From Amycolatopsis balhimycina FH 1894 (GTDB taxonomy: Bacteria; Actinomycetota; Actinomycetes; Mycobacteriales; Pseudonocardiaceae), in the NCBI RefSeq assembly GCF_000384295.1, contig NZ_KB913037.1:5266822-5330821 (forward strand): a stretch of DNA of 64,000 nt, read 5' to 3'. Position 1 is the stretch's first letter. Each line of letters starts with the position of its first letter. The notes under the pieces were generated by a model. That model saw only the letters and a program-made list of their open reading frames with translations. It had not been told where the DNA came from and ran no database searches. This document shows, in pieces, positions 57,081 through 64,000 of the stretch. The position numbers were made by a program, and so were the translations under genes.

Positions 57081-58477
57081 CAGTTACCGCCTCCCGTCGT
57101 CGGTGCCGTCGAACTCGGCGTCGAGCAGTCCCTCCCCGCTGGCTGGTTCACCGACGACGGAGCAGTGGAGCCGGCCGGAGCCGACGGAGTCGTCGTCGGC
57201 GTGACCGAAGGGGTCGGCGTCGAGGACGGGGTACCGCCCGCCGGCGCGCAGTTGTTCAGGCGCTTGTGCAGCTGCAGGAAGTCGTCGATGTACCTCCGGG
57301 CGTCATCGAGGCTGTCCTTCCTGACGCCGTTCTGCACCGCCAGCCGCGCGTCTTCCTGGAGCTGGTCGACGCGCAGCTTGTCCGTGCACACCTGGGTGGG
57401 CGGGCAGGAGCCCTGCTCGTAGGTGTGCAGGTCGATGCCGAGGATGCTGCCGGGGACGCCGCGGTAGATCACGACCTCCTCGTCCGCACCCTCGCCGACA
57501 TAGTACTGACTCAGCACGAAGTAGCGGGTGGCGATAGCCGCGGCGGCGAGCACCACGAGGACCACGAGCGCGCCGGCCAGCCAGCGGAACCGCTTCCGGC
57601 GCTTCGCCTTCGGATCTTCGGAGGGCTGCGGGAGCTCCGGGCGCTGCTGCGGTGGGGGCTGGGTCAGCGCCCGGGCCCGCGCCGCGGGCGAGTCGCCCTG
57701 GTGCAGTTCGTCACTGCCGTCTCCGGCGGCGCCGCCCACGATGGGCGCGTCCTCGCCGAAGTCGACGTCGACCACGTCGGCGATGATCACCGTGACGTTG
57801 TCCGTGCCGCCGCCCTTGAGGGCCAGTTCGATCATCCGGTCCGCGCACTGCTGCGGGTCCGGGATCTGCACGGCCTCGGCCAGCGTCTCGTCGCTGACCA
57901 TGCCGGACAGGCCGTCCGAGCAGATCAGGTACCGGTCACCGGAACGTGCTTCGCGCACGGTCAGGCTCGGCTCGACCTCGTGCCCGGTGAGCGCCTTCAG
58001 CAGCAGCGACCGCTGCGGGTGGACCGCCGCCTCTTCGGGCGTGATCCGGCCCTGCTCCAGCAGTTCGTTGACGAAGCTGTCGTCGCGCGTGATCTGCGCG
58101 AACTGGCCGCCGCGCAGCAGGTACGCCCGCGAGTCGCCGACGTGCACCAGCCCCAGCCGGGTGCCCGCGAACAACACGGCGGTCAACGTCGTGCCCATGC
58201 CGTCGAGGTCCGGGTCCTGCGAGACCAGCTCGGCGATCGCGGCGTTGCCGTTCGCCACCGCTTCGCGCAGCTGGGCGAGCAGATCGTCACGCGGTTCGTC
58301 GTCGTCGAGCGGGGCGAGTGAGGCGATGACCACCTTGCTGGCCACTTCACCCGCCGCATGCCCACCCATGCCGTCGGCGAGCGCGAGCAGGCGAGGGCCG
58401 GCGTACACGGAGTCCTGGTTGCTCGAACGCACCAGGCCCCGGTCGCTGCGGGCTGCATAGCGGAGGACGAGAGTCAT
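57080..58477 (-). CDS. pstP: PP2C-type serine/threonine phosphatase PstP
   Basis: 465 residues. PP2C motifs: RYAARSDRGLVRSSNQDSVY, LALADGMGGHAAGEVASKVV with metal-binding Asp, VLFAGTRLGLVHVGDSRAYL, YLICSDGLSGMVSDE and GGTDNVTVIIADV. A linker and transmembrane helix (LAGALVVLVVLAAAAIATRY) lead to an exterior domain with Cys residues and a Ser/Thr/Pro tail. It reverses PknA/PknB phosphorylation. The fhaB stop overlaps its start. Confidence 0.95.
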   Translation of the reverse strand: MTLVLRYAARSDRGLVRSSNQDSVYAGPRLLALADGMGGHAAGEVASKVVIASLAPLDDDEPRDDLLAQLREAVANGNAAIAELVSQDPDLDGMGTTLTAVLFAGTRLGLVHVGDSRAYLLRGGQFAQITRDDSFVNELLEQGRITPEEAAVHPQRSLLLKALTGHEVEPSLTVREARSGDRYLICSDGLSGMVSDETLAEAVQIPDPQQCADRMIELALKGGGTDNVTVIIADVVDVDFGEDAPIVGGAAGDGSDELHQGDSPAARARALTQPPPQQRPELPQPSEDPKAKRRKRFRWLAGALVVLVVLAAAAIATRYFVLSQYYVGEGADEEVVIYRGVPGSILGIDLHTYEQGSCPPTQVCTDKLRVDQLQEDARLAVQNGVRKDSLDDARRYIDDFLQLHKRLNNCAPAGGTPSSTPTPSVTPTTTPSAPAGSTAPSSVNQPAGRDCSTPSSTAPTTGGGN

Positions 58478-58935
58478 GGGCGAAGCTCGATCACCGTCTT
58501 GCCGATCCGGATGGGGACTCCGAGCGGGACCCGGAGGGGTGCAGTGACCTTAGCCCGGTCCAGATAGGTGCCGTTCGTCGAGCCCAGGTCTTCCACGTAC
58601 CAGTCCTCACCGCGCTGGGCGATCCGCGCGTGCCGGGTCGACGCGTAGTCGTCGTCGAGCACCAGTGTCGAGTCGTCGGCCCGGCCGATCAGGATCGGCC
58701 TGCCGTCGAGTGCGATACGCGTCCCGGCGAGCGCGCCGTGCGTCACCAGCAGCTGCTGCGGCGACTTGCTGTTGCGCGGCTTCTTTTCCTTCTTGCGGCC
58801 GAAGGTCGGCACCTGGACGCGCATGCCTGACGCCGCGTAGAGGTCCGAACGGACGACTCTGAGCGCGGCGAACACGAAGAGCCAGAGCAGCACGAGGAAG
58901 CCCACCCTGGTGAGTTGTACGACCAGCTCTGGCAC
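58474..58935 (-). CDS. fhaB: FHA-domain protein FhaB (FipA)
   Basis: 153 residues. N-terminal transmembrane helix (TRVGFLVLLWLFVFAALRVV), a basic linker, and a C-terminal FHA domain: DGRPILIGRADDSTLVLDDD, YASTRHARIAQRGEDWYVED and LGSTNGTYLDRAK. It binds phosphothreonine sites made by the Pkn kinases and acts in division. First gene overlapping pstP by 4 bp. Confidence 0.94.
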   Translation of the reverse strand: MPELVVQLTRVGFLVLLWLFVFAALRVVRSDLYAASGMRVQVPTFGRKKEKKPRNSKSPQQLLVTHGALAGTRIALDGRPILIGRADDSTLVLDDDYASTRHARIAQRGEDWYVEDLGSTNGTYLDRAKVTAPLRVPLGVPIRIGKTVIELRP

Positions 58936-59035
58936 TTGGTGTGTCCGCTCCCGACTCTTCCGCGCAGCCGCGACGCGGGTACGCCGCGGTCCCCCCGCAC
59001 GTCAATTCTGCGGGAACAGTATTCCGTGTCCCGAG

Positions 59036-60316
59036 TCAGCCCTGTGTACGGAACACGAGGGAGGAATGACCCACCCGGATGACGTCGCCGTCGGCGAGCT
59101 GCCAGGTCTGGACCGGCGTGCCGTTCACGGTCGTGCCGTTCGTCGAGCCGATGTCGGCGAGCGTCGCGCTCTGGCCGTCCCAGGTGATCTCCAGGTGGCG
59201 GCGCGAGACACCGGTGTCAGGCAGGCGGAAGTCCGCGTCCTGGCCCCGGCCCACGACGTTCCCGCCCTGCTTCAGCGAGTACGTGCGGTTCGAGCCGTCG
59301 TCCAGCTGCAGGCTCGCCGCGAGCTGACGGCCCGGCGCGGGCTGGCCGTAGCCGCCCTGCTGCTGGGCGTACGGGTCGCCGGCCGGCTGGCCGTACGCCT
59401 GCTGCTGGCCGTACTGGTCGTAACCGCCCTGCTGCTGGCCGCCGTACTGGTCGTAGCCGCCGCCCTGGGGCTGGGCGTAGCCGCCCTGGTCGTAGCCACC
59501 GCCCTGCGGCTGGCCGTAACCCTGGTCGTAGCCGCCGCCTTGGGGCTGGGCGTAGCCGCCCTGGTCGTAGCCACCGCCCTGGGGCTGGGCGTAGCCGCCC
59601 TGGTCGTAGCCACCGCCCTGCGGCTGGCCGTAACCCTGGTCGTAGGCGGCCGGCTGCTGCGGCTGTTGCGGCTGCTGTTGCTGGCCGTATTGGTCGTAAC
59701 CGCCACCCGGCTGCTGCTGGCCGTACTGGTCGTATCCGCCCTGCTGGCCGTAACCCTGGTCGTACCCGGGCTGCTGGCCACCCTGCTGTCCGTAGCCGTA
59801 CTGGCCCTGCTGGCCGTACGGGTCACCCTGGTCGTATTGGCCGTAGCCGGGGGGCTGGCTCATTGCTGGGTCTCCTGCGTTGCTGGGTCGTGCCGACCGC
59901 GGTGAACCGGCGCCTGAGGGGCGGGCGTCGGGATCGACGGACGAACGGGTCTTGAACTGTCCAGTATGCAGCGCCTCGTTGCGCTCGAGTGATACGACGA
60001 CGTCACCATAGGTGTCCAGGCCCTCGGCGGCGAGGTGTTCCGCCACTGCCCTGGCCAGCATCTGCGTGACGCGCTGCTCGTCACCGGCCATGCGTTCGTG
60101 GTCAGCCACCCCCAGGGACACGATGTAGTGATTCGGGGCGAGCTGCCGACCGCCTGCCAGCTCACGAACGTTCTCCTCACTCTCCCGCTCCAGGGCGATC
60201 GCCACTTCCTGCGTGACGACATTGCCACCGAACATGCGCGCGAAAGTGTTCCCCACCAGGTTCTCGAGTCGCCTGTCGAAACGCTCGGCGCGGCCCACCG
60301 GGGAAAACCTCCTCAC
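59036..60316 (-). CDS. fhaA: FHA-domain protein FhaA with DUF3662 domain
   Basis: 426 residues. N-terminal DUF3662 domain ([23 protein letters not shown]-free residues 1-125), a long Gln/Gly/Tyr-rich tract (about 150-325) made of repeats such as [13 protein letters not shown], and a C-terminal FHA domain: [40 protein letters not shown]. In mycobacteria it binds phosphorylated MviN pseudokinase and limits wall synthesis. Operon head; the tract length may vary between strains. Confidence 0.94.
   Translation of the reverse strand: MRRFSPVGRAERFDRRLENLVGNTFARMFGGNVVTQEVAIALERESEENVRELAGGRQLAPNHYIVSLGVADHERMAGDEQRVTQMLARAVAEHLAAEGLDTYGDVVVSLERNEALHTGQFKTRSSVDPDARPSGAGSPRSARPSNAGDPAMSQPPGYGQYDQGDPYGQQGQYGYGQQGGQQPGYDQGYGQQGGYDQYGQQQPGGGYDQYGQQQQPQQPQQPAAYDQGYGQPQGGGYDQGGYAQPQGGGYDQGGYAQPQGGGYDQGYGQPQGGGYDQGGYAQPQGGGYDQYGGQQQGGYDQYGQQQAYGQPAGDPYAQQQGGYGQPAPGRQLAASLQLDDGSNRTYSLKQGGNVVGRGQDADFRLPDTGVSRRHLEITWDGQSATLADIGSTNGTTVNGTPVQTWQLADGDVIRVGHSSLVFRTQG
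59380..59840. repeat. Tandem repeat tract in fhaA
   Basis: Imperfect repeats of about 39 bp with the minus-strand unit encoding [13 protein letters not shown], then shorter YGQQ units. Typical of slippage-prone low-complexity coding sequence. Confidence 0.8.
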
Positions 60317-60429
60317 ACGTCTGCTTCCGCATCGATCCTATCCGGGTGAGCGAGCCTCTACACGGCCCCCGGTGAAACCCGCCCGAACGGCCTGCTAGTC
60401 TTCTCCTCGCTGCCGCAAGGAAGCACTCT

Positions 60430-60512
60430 GGGCGAGTGGCGGAATGGCAGACGCGCACGGTTCAGGTCCGTGTGTCCGAAAGGACGTGAGGGTTCAACTC
60501 CCTCCTCGCCCA
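60430..60512 (+). tRNA. leuT: tRNA-Leu(CAG)
   Basis: 83-nt class II tRNA: acceptor GGGCGAG with CTCGCCC, D-arm containing GGAATGGCAGACGC, anticodon arm CACGG TTCAGGT CCGTG (anticodon CAG), a long variable arm GTCCGAAAGGAC, and T-arm GAGGGTTCAACTCCCTC. No genomic CCA. Conserved position next to fhaA. Confidence 0.95.
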
Positions 60513-60520
60513 CGCTGTTC

Positions 60521-60555
60521 AAAGCCCCGGTCGCTGGCGCGACCGGGGCTTTTCC
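60521..60555 (+). terminator. Intrinsic terminator after tRNA-Leu
   Basis: AAAGCCCCGGTCGC, short loop, GCGACCGGGGCTTTT: strong stem with a T-run on the plus strand. Confidence 0.88.
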
Positions 60556-60719
60556 CGTTGGCCTTATTCCTCCCGGGGGGCCGAGCCCCCCGGACCCCCC
60601 ACGGTGCGGTGTGTCACCTCCCAGCGTGGTTGCGTGGGTGGGTTGGGGGTGGGTTTGGTGGGGAATGTCACCCGGTTGGCTCTGTGTGTTGTTCGCTTCT
60701 GGCGGACTTCTTGGGGTAT
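60556..60719. other. Gene-free spacer with GC hairpin
   Basis: Contains CCGGGGGG, CCGAG, CCCCCCGG (60573-60593), related to the REP-like repeats flanking ppiA, then GT-rich sequence. No gene seen. Confidence 0.5.
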
Positions 60720-61451
60720 TTAGGGTGTCTTTTTCTTGATCCAGTCTGTTAGGACGTCTGTCCTTGACGTGGTTTCTATGCCTGCGTGGGGGCAGCCGGG
60801 GCCTGTTGCTTCCAGGGCGACCAGTGCTCCTTCTGTGAAGTACGGGGCTCCTGAGTCGTATGTGCATGCGCTTGTTGTGATGTCCGGGGCTGCTCCGCGG
60901 ACTCCCAGTGTTGTTGGCGCGATGTTCGCGATCGCTACCGTTCCCTGCTGCAGGTGGGTTGCCGGTTTGGGGTTTTCGCTGGTCAGGCTGCCCCAGCCTG
61001 CCAGTGTCAGCTGTTCGCCCACCCTGGGGGTTGCGTGGCTCAGTGGCAGTGGGGGGATCGTTGTCACCGGGGAGTCGAGGTGGAGGAGGGCCACGTCGTT
61101 CTGGGGTGACTGGATGACCTCTGTTGCCTTGCGGGCTATGCCCGACTCTGTCCCTTCGTCCACCATGCCCAGCGTTGCCGTTGTTGGGTACGGGACTTTG
61201 CCTGAGACTCGGTTGCGGTTCGCGTCGTGGAAGCAGTGGCCTGTGGTGATCAGCCAGCTTGGGGCGATCAGTGCGCCCGTGCAGTAGCTGCTGTACGTCG
61301 AGCCGTCCGGGCGGGGGATCTTCGTCATCGACAGCTTCGCGACGAACCCGTACTGGCCCGGTGGGACGTCCGAACCGTGGGCGACGGCCCAGGCGGTGGG
61401 GGCGGTCGTGATGGTCAAAACGGCGGCGGCTAGCAGGGCGCGCAGGCGCAT
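60720..61451 (-). CDS. Secreted trypsin-like serine protease, copy 1
   Basis: 243 residues from the ATG at 61451, giving a signal peptide LRALLAAAVLTITTAPTAWA. S1 fold: SWLITTGHCFHDANRNRVSG (catalytic His), PQNDVALLHLD (Asp) and ACTYDSGAPYFTEG (Ser; GAP replaces the usual GGP). Paralogue of the next gene with about the same length. Codon use differs: many A-ending codons (ACA, GCA, TCA, ATA) versus G/C-ending codons in the paralogue, pointing to a foreign origin or old divergence. Substrate unknown. Confidence 0.88.
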   Translation of the reverse strand: MRLRALLAAAVLTITTAPTAWAVAHGSDVPPGQYGFVAKLSMTKIPRPDGSTYSSYCTGALIAPSWLITTGHCFHDANRNRVSGKVPYPTTATLGMVDEGTESGIARKATEVIQSPQNDVALLHLDSPVTTIPPLPLSHATPRVGEQLTLAGWGSLTSENPKPATHLQQGTVAIANIAPTTLGVRGAAPDITTSACTYDSGAPYFTEGALVALEATGPGCPHAGIETTSRTDVLTDWIKKKTP

Positions 61452-61566
61452 TCTTCCCCTTCGTCGAGTCATCGTCGACGTTCGAGGCTAGGGGCGCCGG
61501 CGCGCGCCGGGAATTCCCTGGCCGGGCGTCACCCGGTGGACCGTCGGGTGACGCCCGGCCGGGGGG

Positions 61567-62319
61567 TCAGCCGGTGTGCGAAGCGATCCAGTCCGCGACG
61601 ACGTCCACCCGCGAAGTCGTCTCGAGCTGGTTGTGCGGGCAGTCCGGGCCGGTCGACTCGACCGAGACCAGCTGGCCGCCGGAGCCACCCGCGACGAAGT
61701 ACGGCGCGCCCGAGTCGTACACGCAGGCACTCGTCGTCGACGTCGGGGCCACACCCTGGACGCCGAGCGTCGCGGCGGCGACCTGGCCGACCTTCACCGT
61801 GCCCTGCTCCAGCTTCGTCGACGGCGCCGGGTTGACCGAGGTGAGGCTGCCCCAGCCGGCGAGGGTCAGCAGCTGGCCCACCGACGGCGTGACGCGGTTG
61901 ACCGTGAGCGGCGTGATCGTCGTGACGTCGGCGTCGAGCGTCGCGAGCGCGATGTCGTTGACGCTCGACTGGTAGACGGTGACGACGTTGCGCGTCACGC
62001 CGGGCGTGCTCTGGTTGACCGTGCCGAGCAGCACGGACGTCGGGTACGGCACCGGGCCGGAGACGCGGTTGCGGTTCGCGTCGTGGAAGCAGTGCCCGGC
62101 CGTGATGATCCACTTCTTGGCGATCAGCGAGCCGGAGCAGGCGCTGTTGTACTTCGTGCCGTCGGGCTTCGGGATGTTGGTCATGGTGAGCTTGGCGGCG
62201 AACCCGAACTGGCCGGCCGGGACGTCGGAACCGTTGGCCACGGCCGAAGCCGGTGCCGCGGTGGCGAGACCGGCGGTCAAGATCAGGAAGGCAGCGGAAA
62301 GCACTGCGCGAACGCGCAT
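61567..62319 (-). CDS. Secreted trypsin-like serine protease, copy 2
   Basis: 250 residues from the ATG at 62319 with AAGGGGGA upstream. Signal peptide VLSAAFLILTAGLATAAPAS. Triad: KWIITAGHCFHDANRNRVSG, SVNDIALATLD and ACVYDSGAPYFVAG. It shares most of its motifs with copy 1, which lies about 115 bp downstream on the same strand, so the pair arose by tandem duplication or paired acquisition. Typical high-GC codon use. Confidence 0.9.
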   Translation of the reverse strand: MRVRAVLSAAFLILTAGLATAAPASAVANGSDVPAGQFGFAAKLTMTNIPKPDGTKYNSACSGSLIAKKWIITAGHCFHDANRNRVSGPVPYPTSVLLGTVNQSTPGVTRNVVTVYQSSVNDIALATLDADVTTITPLTVNRVTPSVGQLLTLAGWGSLTSVNPAPSTKLEQGTVKVGQVAAATLGVQGVAPTSTTSACVYDSGAPYFVAGGSGGQLVSVESTGPDCPHNQLETTSRVDVVADWIASHTG

Positions 62320-62423
62320 CGGTGGATCCCCCTTGTCACGCACCGGCGACCCGCGCCGGTGATCACCATCGAGAGTAGCGACGGCGTGCCGGGGCGGGAA
62401 TGCTCTGCTCGGGCTAAGAAAAG

Positions 62424-62449
62424 GGCCCCGGCGAAAGCTCGCCGGGGCC
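62424..62449. terminator. Intrinsic terminator downstream of FKBP gene
   Basis: GGCCCCGGCGAAAGCTCGCC continues as GGGGCC: an 11-bp stem with AAGC loop between the FKBP stop and the protease start. Confidence 0.75.
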
Positions 62450-62479
62450 GTTTGCCGCAAATGTCTCGAGGTGCGTGAA

Positions 62480-62854
62480 TCAGTTCACGCCGACCAGGTC
62501 GACGACGAAGATGAGGGTCTCGCCGGGCTTGATGACGCCGCCCGCGCCACGGTCGCCGTAGGCCAGGTGCGGCGGGATGACGAGCTTGCGGCGCCCGCCG
62601 ATCTTCATCCCCGCGACGCCCTGGTCCCAGCCGGAGATGACCTGGCCGGCACCGAGGCCGAAGCGCAGCGGCTCGCCGCGGTTCCAGGACGCGTCGAACT
62701 CTTCGCCGGTCGAGTGCGCGACGCCGACGTAGTGCACGGTGACGCCCTTGCCGGGCGTGGCCTCCGCGCCGTCACCGACGGTGAGGTCGGTGATCTCGAG
62801 GTCGGCCGGGGGCGGTCCGTCCGGTCGGTCGATGAGGGGCTTTTCCAAGGTCAT
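62480..62854 (-). CDS. fkbP: FKBP-type peptidyl-prolyl isomerase
   Basis: 124 residues from the ATG at 62854. FKBP core: TVGDGAEATPGKGVTVHYVG, TGEEFDASWNRGEPLRFGLG, AGQVISGWDQGVAGMKIGGR, RKLVIPPHLAYGDRGAGGVI and KPGETLIFVVDLVGVN. No signal peptide, so cytoplasmic; folds proteins by proline isomerisation and may bind FK506-like compounds. Confidence 0.94.
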   Translation of the reverse strand: MTLEKPLIDRPDGPPPADLEITDLTVGDGAEATPGKGVTVHYVGVAHSTGEEFDASWNRGEPLRFGLGAGQVISGWDQGVAGMKIGGRRKLVIPPHLAYGDRGAGGVIKPGETLIFVVDLVGVN

Positions 62855-62994
62855 GGGCTTCACCGTACCGACGCCCGGAGGGCTGCGCCGAACGGCCTAC
62901 GCCCAAGGAGGGGAAAAACGCGAAAAGTCTTCACACTTGACCTACTGCTGGGTAACGTGCGCTTCGTCACTCTTCTGACTGAGGGGAGCCCGGC

Positions 62995-64000
62995 ATGCGA
63001 CGTGGCATCCGCGCCCTGTCCATTACGGCACTGGGGGCCCTCGTGGCCGGGCTCACCCAGGTCGTCCTCACCGCGCCGGCCGCGAACGCGGCTTTGTCGC
63101 CCGACGACTACTGCGGCGGGCAGTGCAGCGACATCCTCCCGCCCGGCGAACAAGGCAGCGCCACCCTCGCCGAGATCCTGACGCACAAGCTGTTCGGCAC
63201 CCGCCCGGCGCACTCGGCCGACCAGCTCGGGAAGTACGCCTCGCTGGCCGGCGGCTACAAGACGCTGACCACCGGCGCGATCAACCAGTACTTCAACGAC
63301 TCCTCGTTCGGCGTCCCGGCCGACCAGGTGGCGAGCACGTCGCAGCCGCGTTCGGACGTCACGATCGTGCGGGACAAGGCCCTCGGCGTCCCGCACATCA
63401 CCGGCACCACCCGCGCCGGCACCGAGTTCGGCGCCGGGTACGCCGCCGCGCAGGACCGGCTGTGGCTGATGGACGTGCTGCGCCACGCCGCCCGCGGGCA
63501 GGTCACCTCGTTCGCGGGTGGCGCGGAAGCCAACCGCGAGCTCGAACAGCAGTTCTTCGCGAACGCGCCGTACACCGACGCCGAGCTGCAGGCGCAGATC
63601 GACCGCACCGCCGCGAGCGGTCCGCGGGGCGCGCAGGGCCTCGCCGACGCGCAGGCCTACGTCGACGGCATCAACAAGTACATCAGCGACTCCTACAACG
63701 GCCGCTACTTCCCGGGCGAGTACGTGCTGACCGGGCACGTCGACTCGATCACCAACGCCGGGTCGATCGACCCGTTCAAGCTGACCGACCTGGTCGCGCT
63801 CGCCTCGCTGATCGGCGCCGAGTTCGGCGCGGGCGGCGGCGGCGAGGTCCAGAACGCCATCGCGAAGCTCGCGATGCAGGAGAAGTACGGCGTCGTGCAG
63901 GGCGAGAAGGTGTGGCAGAGCCTGCGCGCGGAGGACGACCCCGAGGCGGTCAAGACGCTGCATGACGGCCAGACCTTCCCGTACGGCAAGACGCCGGCGA
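62995..64000 (+). CDS. Penicillin-acylase-family (S45) secreted amidase, C-terminus beyond window
   Basis: ATG at 62995 with GAGGGGAG upstream; the frame is open to the window end, giving 335 residues. Signal peptide ALSITALGALVAGLTQVVLT, then TIVRDKALGVPHITGTTRAG, TEFGAGYAAAQDRLWLMDVL and a helical alpha-subunit region. The N-terminal nucleophile Ser of the beta subunit lies beyond the window. S45 members deacylate penicillins, acyl-homoserine lactones or lipopeptides; which one is unknown. Confidence 0.88.
   Translation, partial: MRRGIRALSITALGALVAGLTQVVLTAPAANAALSPDDYCGGQCSDILPPGEQGSATLAEILTHKLFGTRPAHSADQLGKYASLAGGYKTLTTGAINQYFNDSSFGVPADQVASTSQPRSDVTIVRDKALGVPHITGTTRAGTEFGAGYAAAQDRLWLMDVLRHAARGQVTSFAGGAEANRELEQQFFANAPYTDAELQAQIDRTAASGPRGAQGLADAQAYVDGINKYISDSYNGRYFPGEYVLTGHVDSITNAGSIDPFKLTDLVALASLIGAEFGAGGGGEVQNAIAKLAMQEKYGVVQGEKVWQSLRAEDDPEAVKTLHDGQTFPYGKTPA

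Noticed and set aside
55641..57422. Long plus-strand open frame opposite rodA
   Set aside because: Composition is Arg/Gln/Asp-rich without structure; rodA on the other strand is unmistakable.

Overview
High-GC actinobacterial chromosome, most likely a Pseudonocardiales genome such as Amycolatopsis (family-level inference from GC content, gene families and order; no search was run). The right part carries the conserved origin-proximal block known from mycobacteria and relatives: ppiA, a PH-domain protein, crgA, a class E sortase, trpG/pabA, then pknB-pknA-pbpA-rodA-pstP-fhaB-fhaA and a tRNA-Leu. In that conserved order tRNA-Ala(UGC) sits between gyrA and ppiA. Here only the 3' half of tRNA-Ala(UGC) is present, at about 26.9 kb, so everything to its left (1-26.9 kb) is best read as DNA integrated into that tRNA gene. 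The reconstituted tRNA-Ala, tRNA-Ile and gyrA/gyrB would lie left of the window.

Region 1 (1-21.1 kb) is an actinomycete integrative and conjugative element (AICE)-like island. Mostly on the minus strand it holds a tyrosine integrase and excisionase, an AAA ATPase plus Prim-Pol primase (replication), a TraB/FtsK translocase and SpdB-type spread proteins (transfer). A chain of translationally coupled tiny ORFs follows, then a GntR repressor with an operator-like triplet, HTH-TPR regulators, an aminoglycoside-phosphotransferase-like protein and several uncharacterised small genes. A LexA-type SOS box sits in the divergent promoter at 19.08 kb. At the far left is a truncated NB-ARC/TPR STAND protein with a small membrane partner.

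Region 2 (21.1-26.9 kb) is an accretion zone. A 32-bp attachment-like sequence occurs three times (21140, 23253, 26878), the last copy reading into the tRNA-Ala 3' half. An arm of about 0.8 kb, carrying a TGTCAC triplet with fixed 9/8-bp spacing and the 5' end of a beta-helix membrane protein gene, is duplicated; one gene copy is intact and one is a pseudogene. Between the second and third att copies is a compact cargo operon: a small membrane protein, an XRE-like protein, a 50-residue protein and a sigma-region-4-like protein with an unknown C-terminal domain.

Region 3 (27.0-33.1 kb) is a small secondary-metabolism or resistance locus: a DrrA/DrrB-type ABC exporter, a large SARP-type regulator (BTAD + NB-ARC + TPR) and a cytochrome P450. 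GTGTCAG heptamers at 11-12-bp steps lie upstream of both the exporter and the P450.

Region 4 (33.1-64 kb) is core genome: lipB, a TAP-type hydrolase, a pdxH-like oxidase, ppiA, a rhomboid protease, crgA, a sortase, an ABC exporter, a two-component system, a ferredoxin-NADP reductase under an iron box, trpG/pabA with an ABC transporter, the PASTA kinase/cell-shape operon, tRNA-Leu, two tandem trypsin-like proteases, an FKBP isomerase and a penicillin-acylase-family protein cut by the window end.
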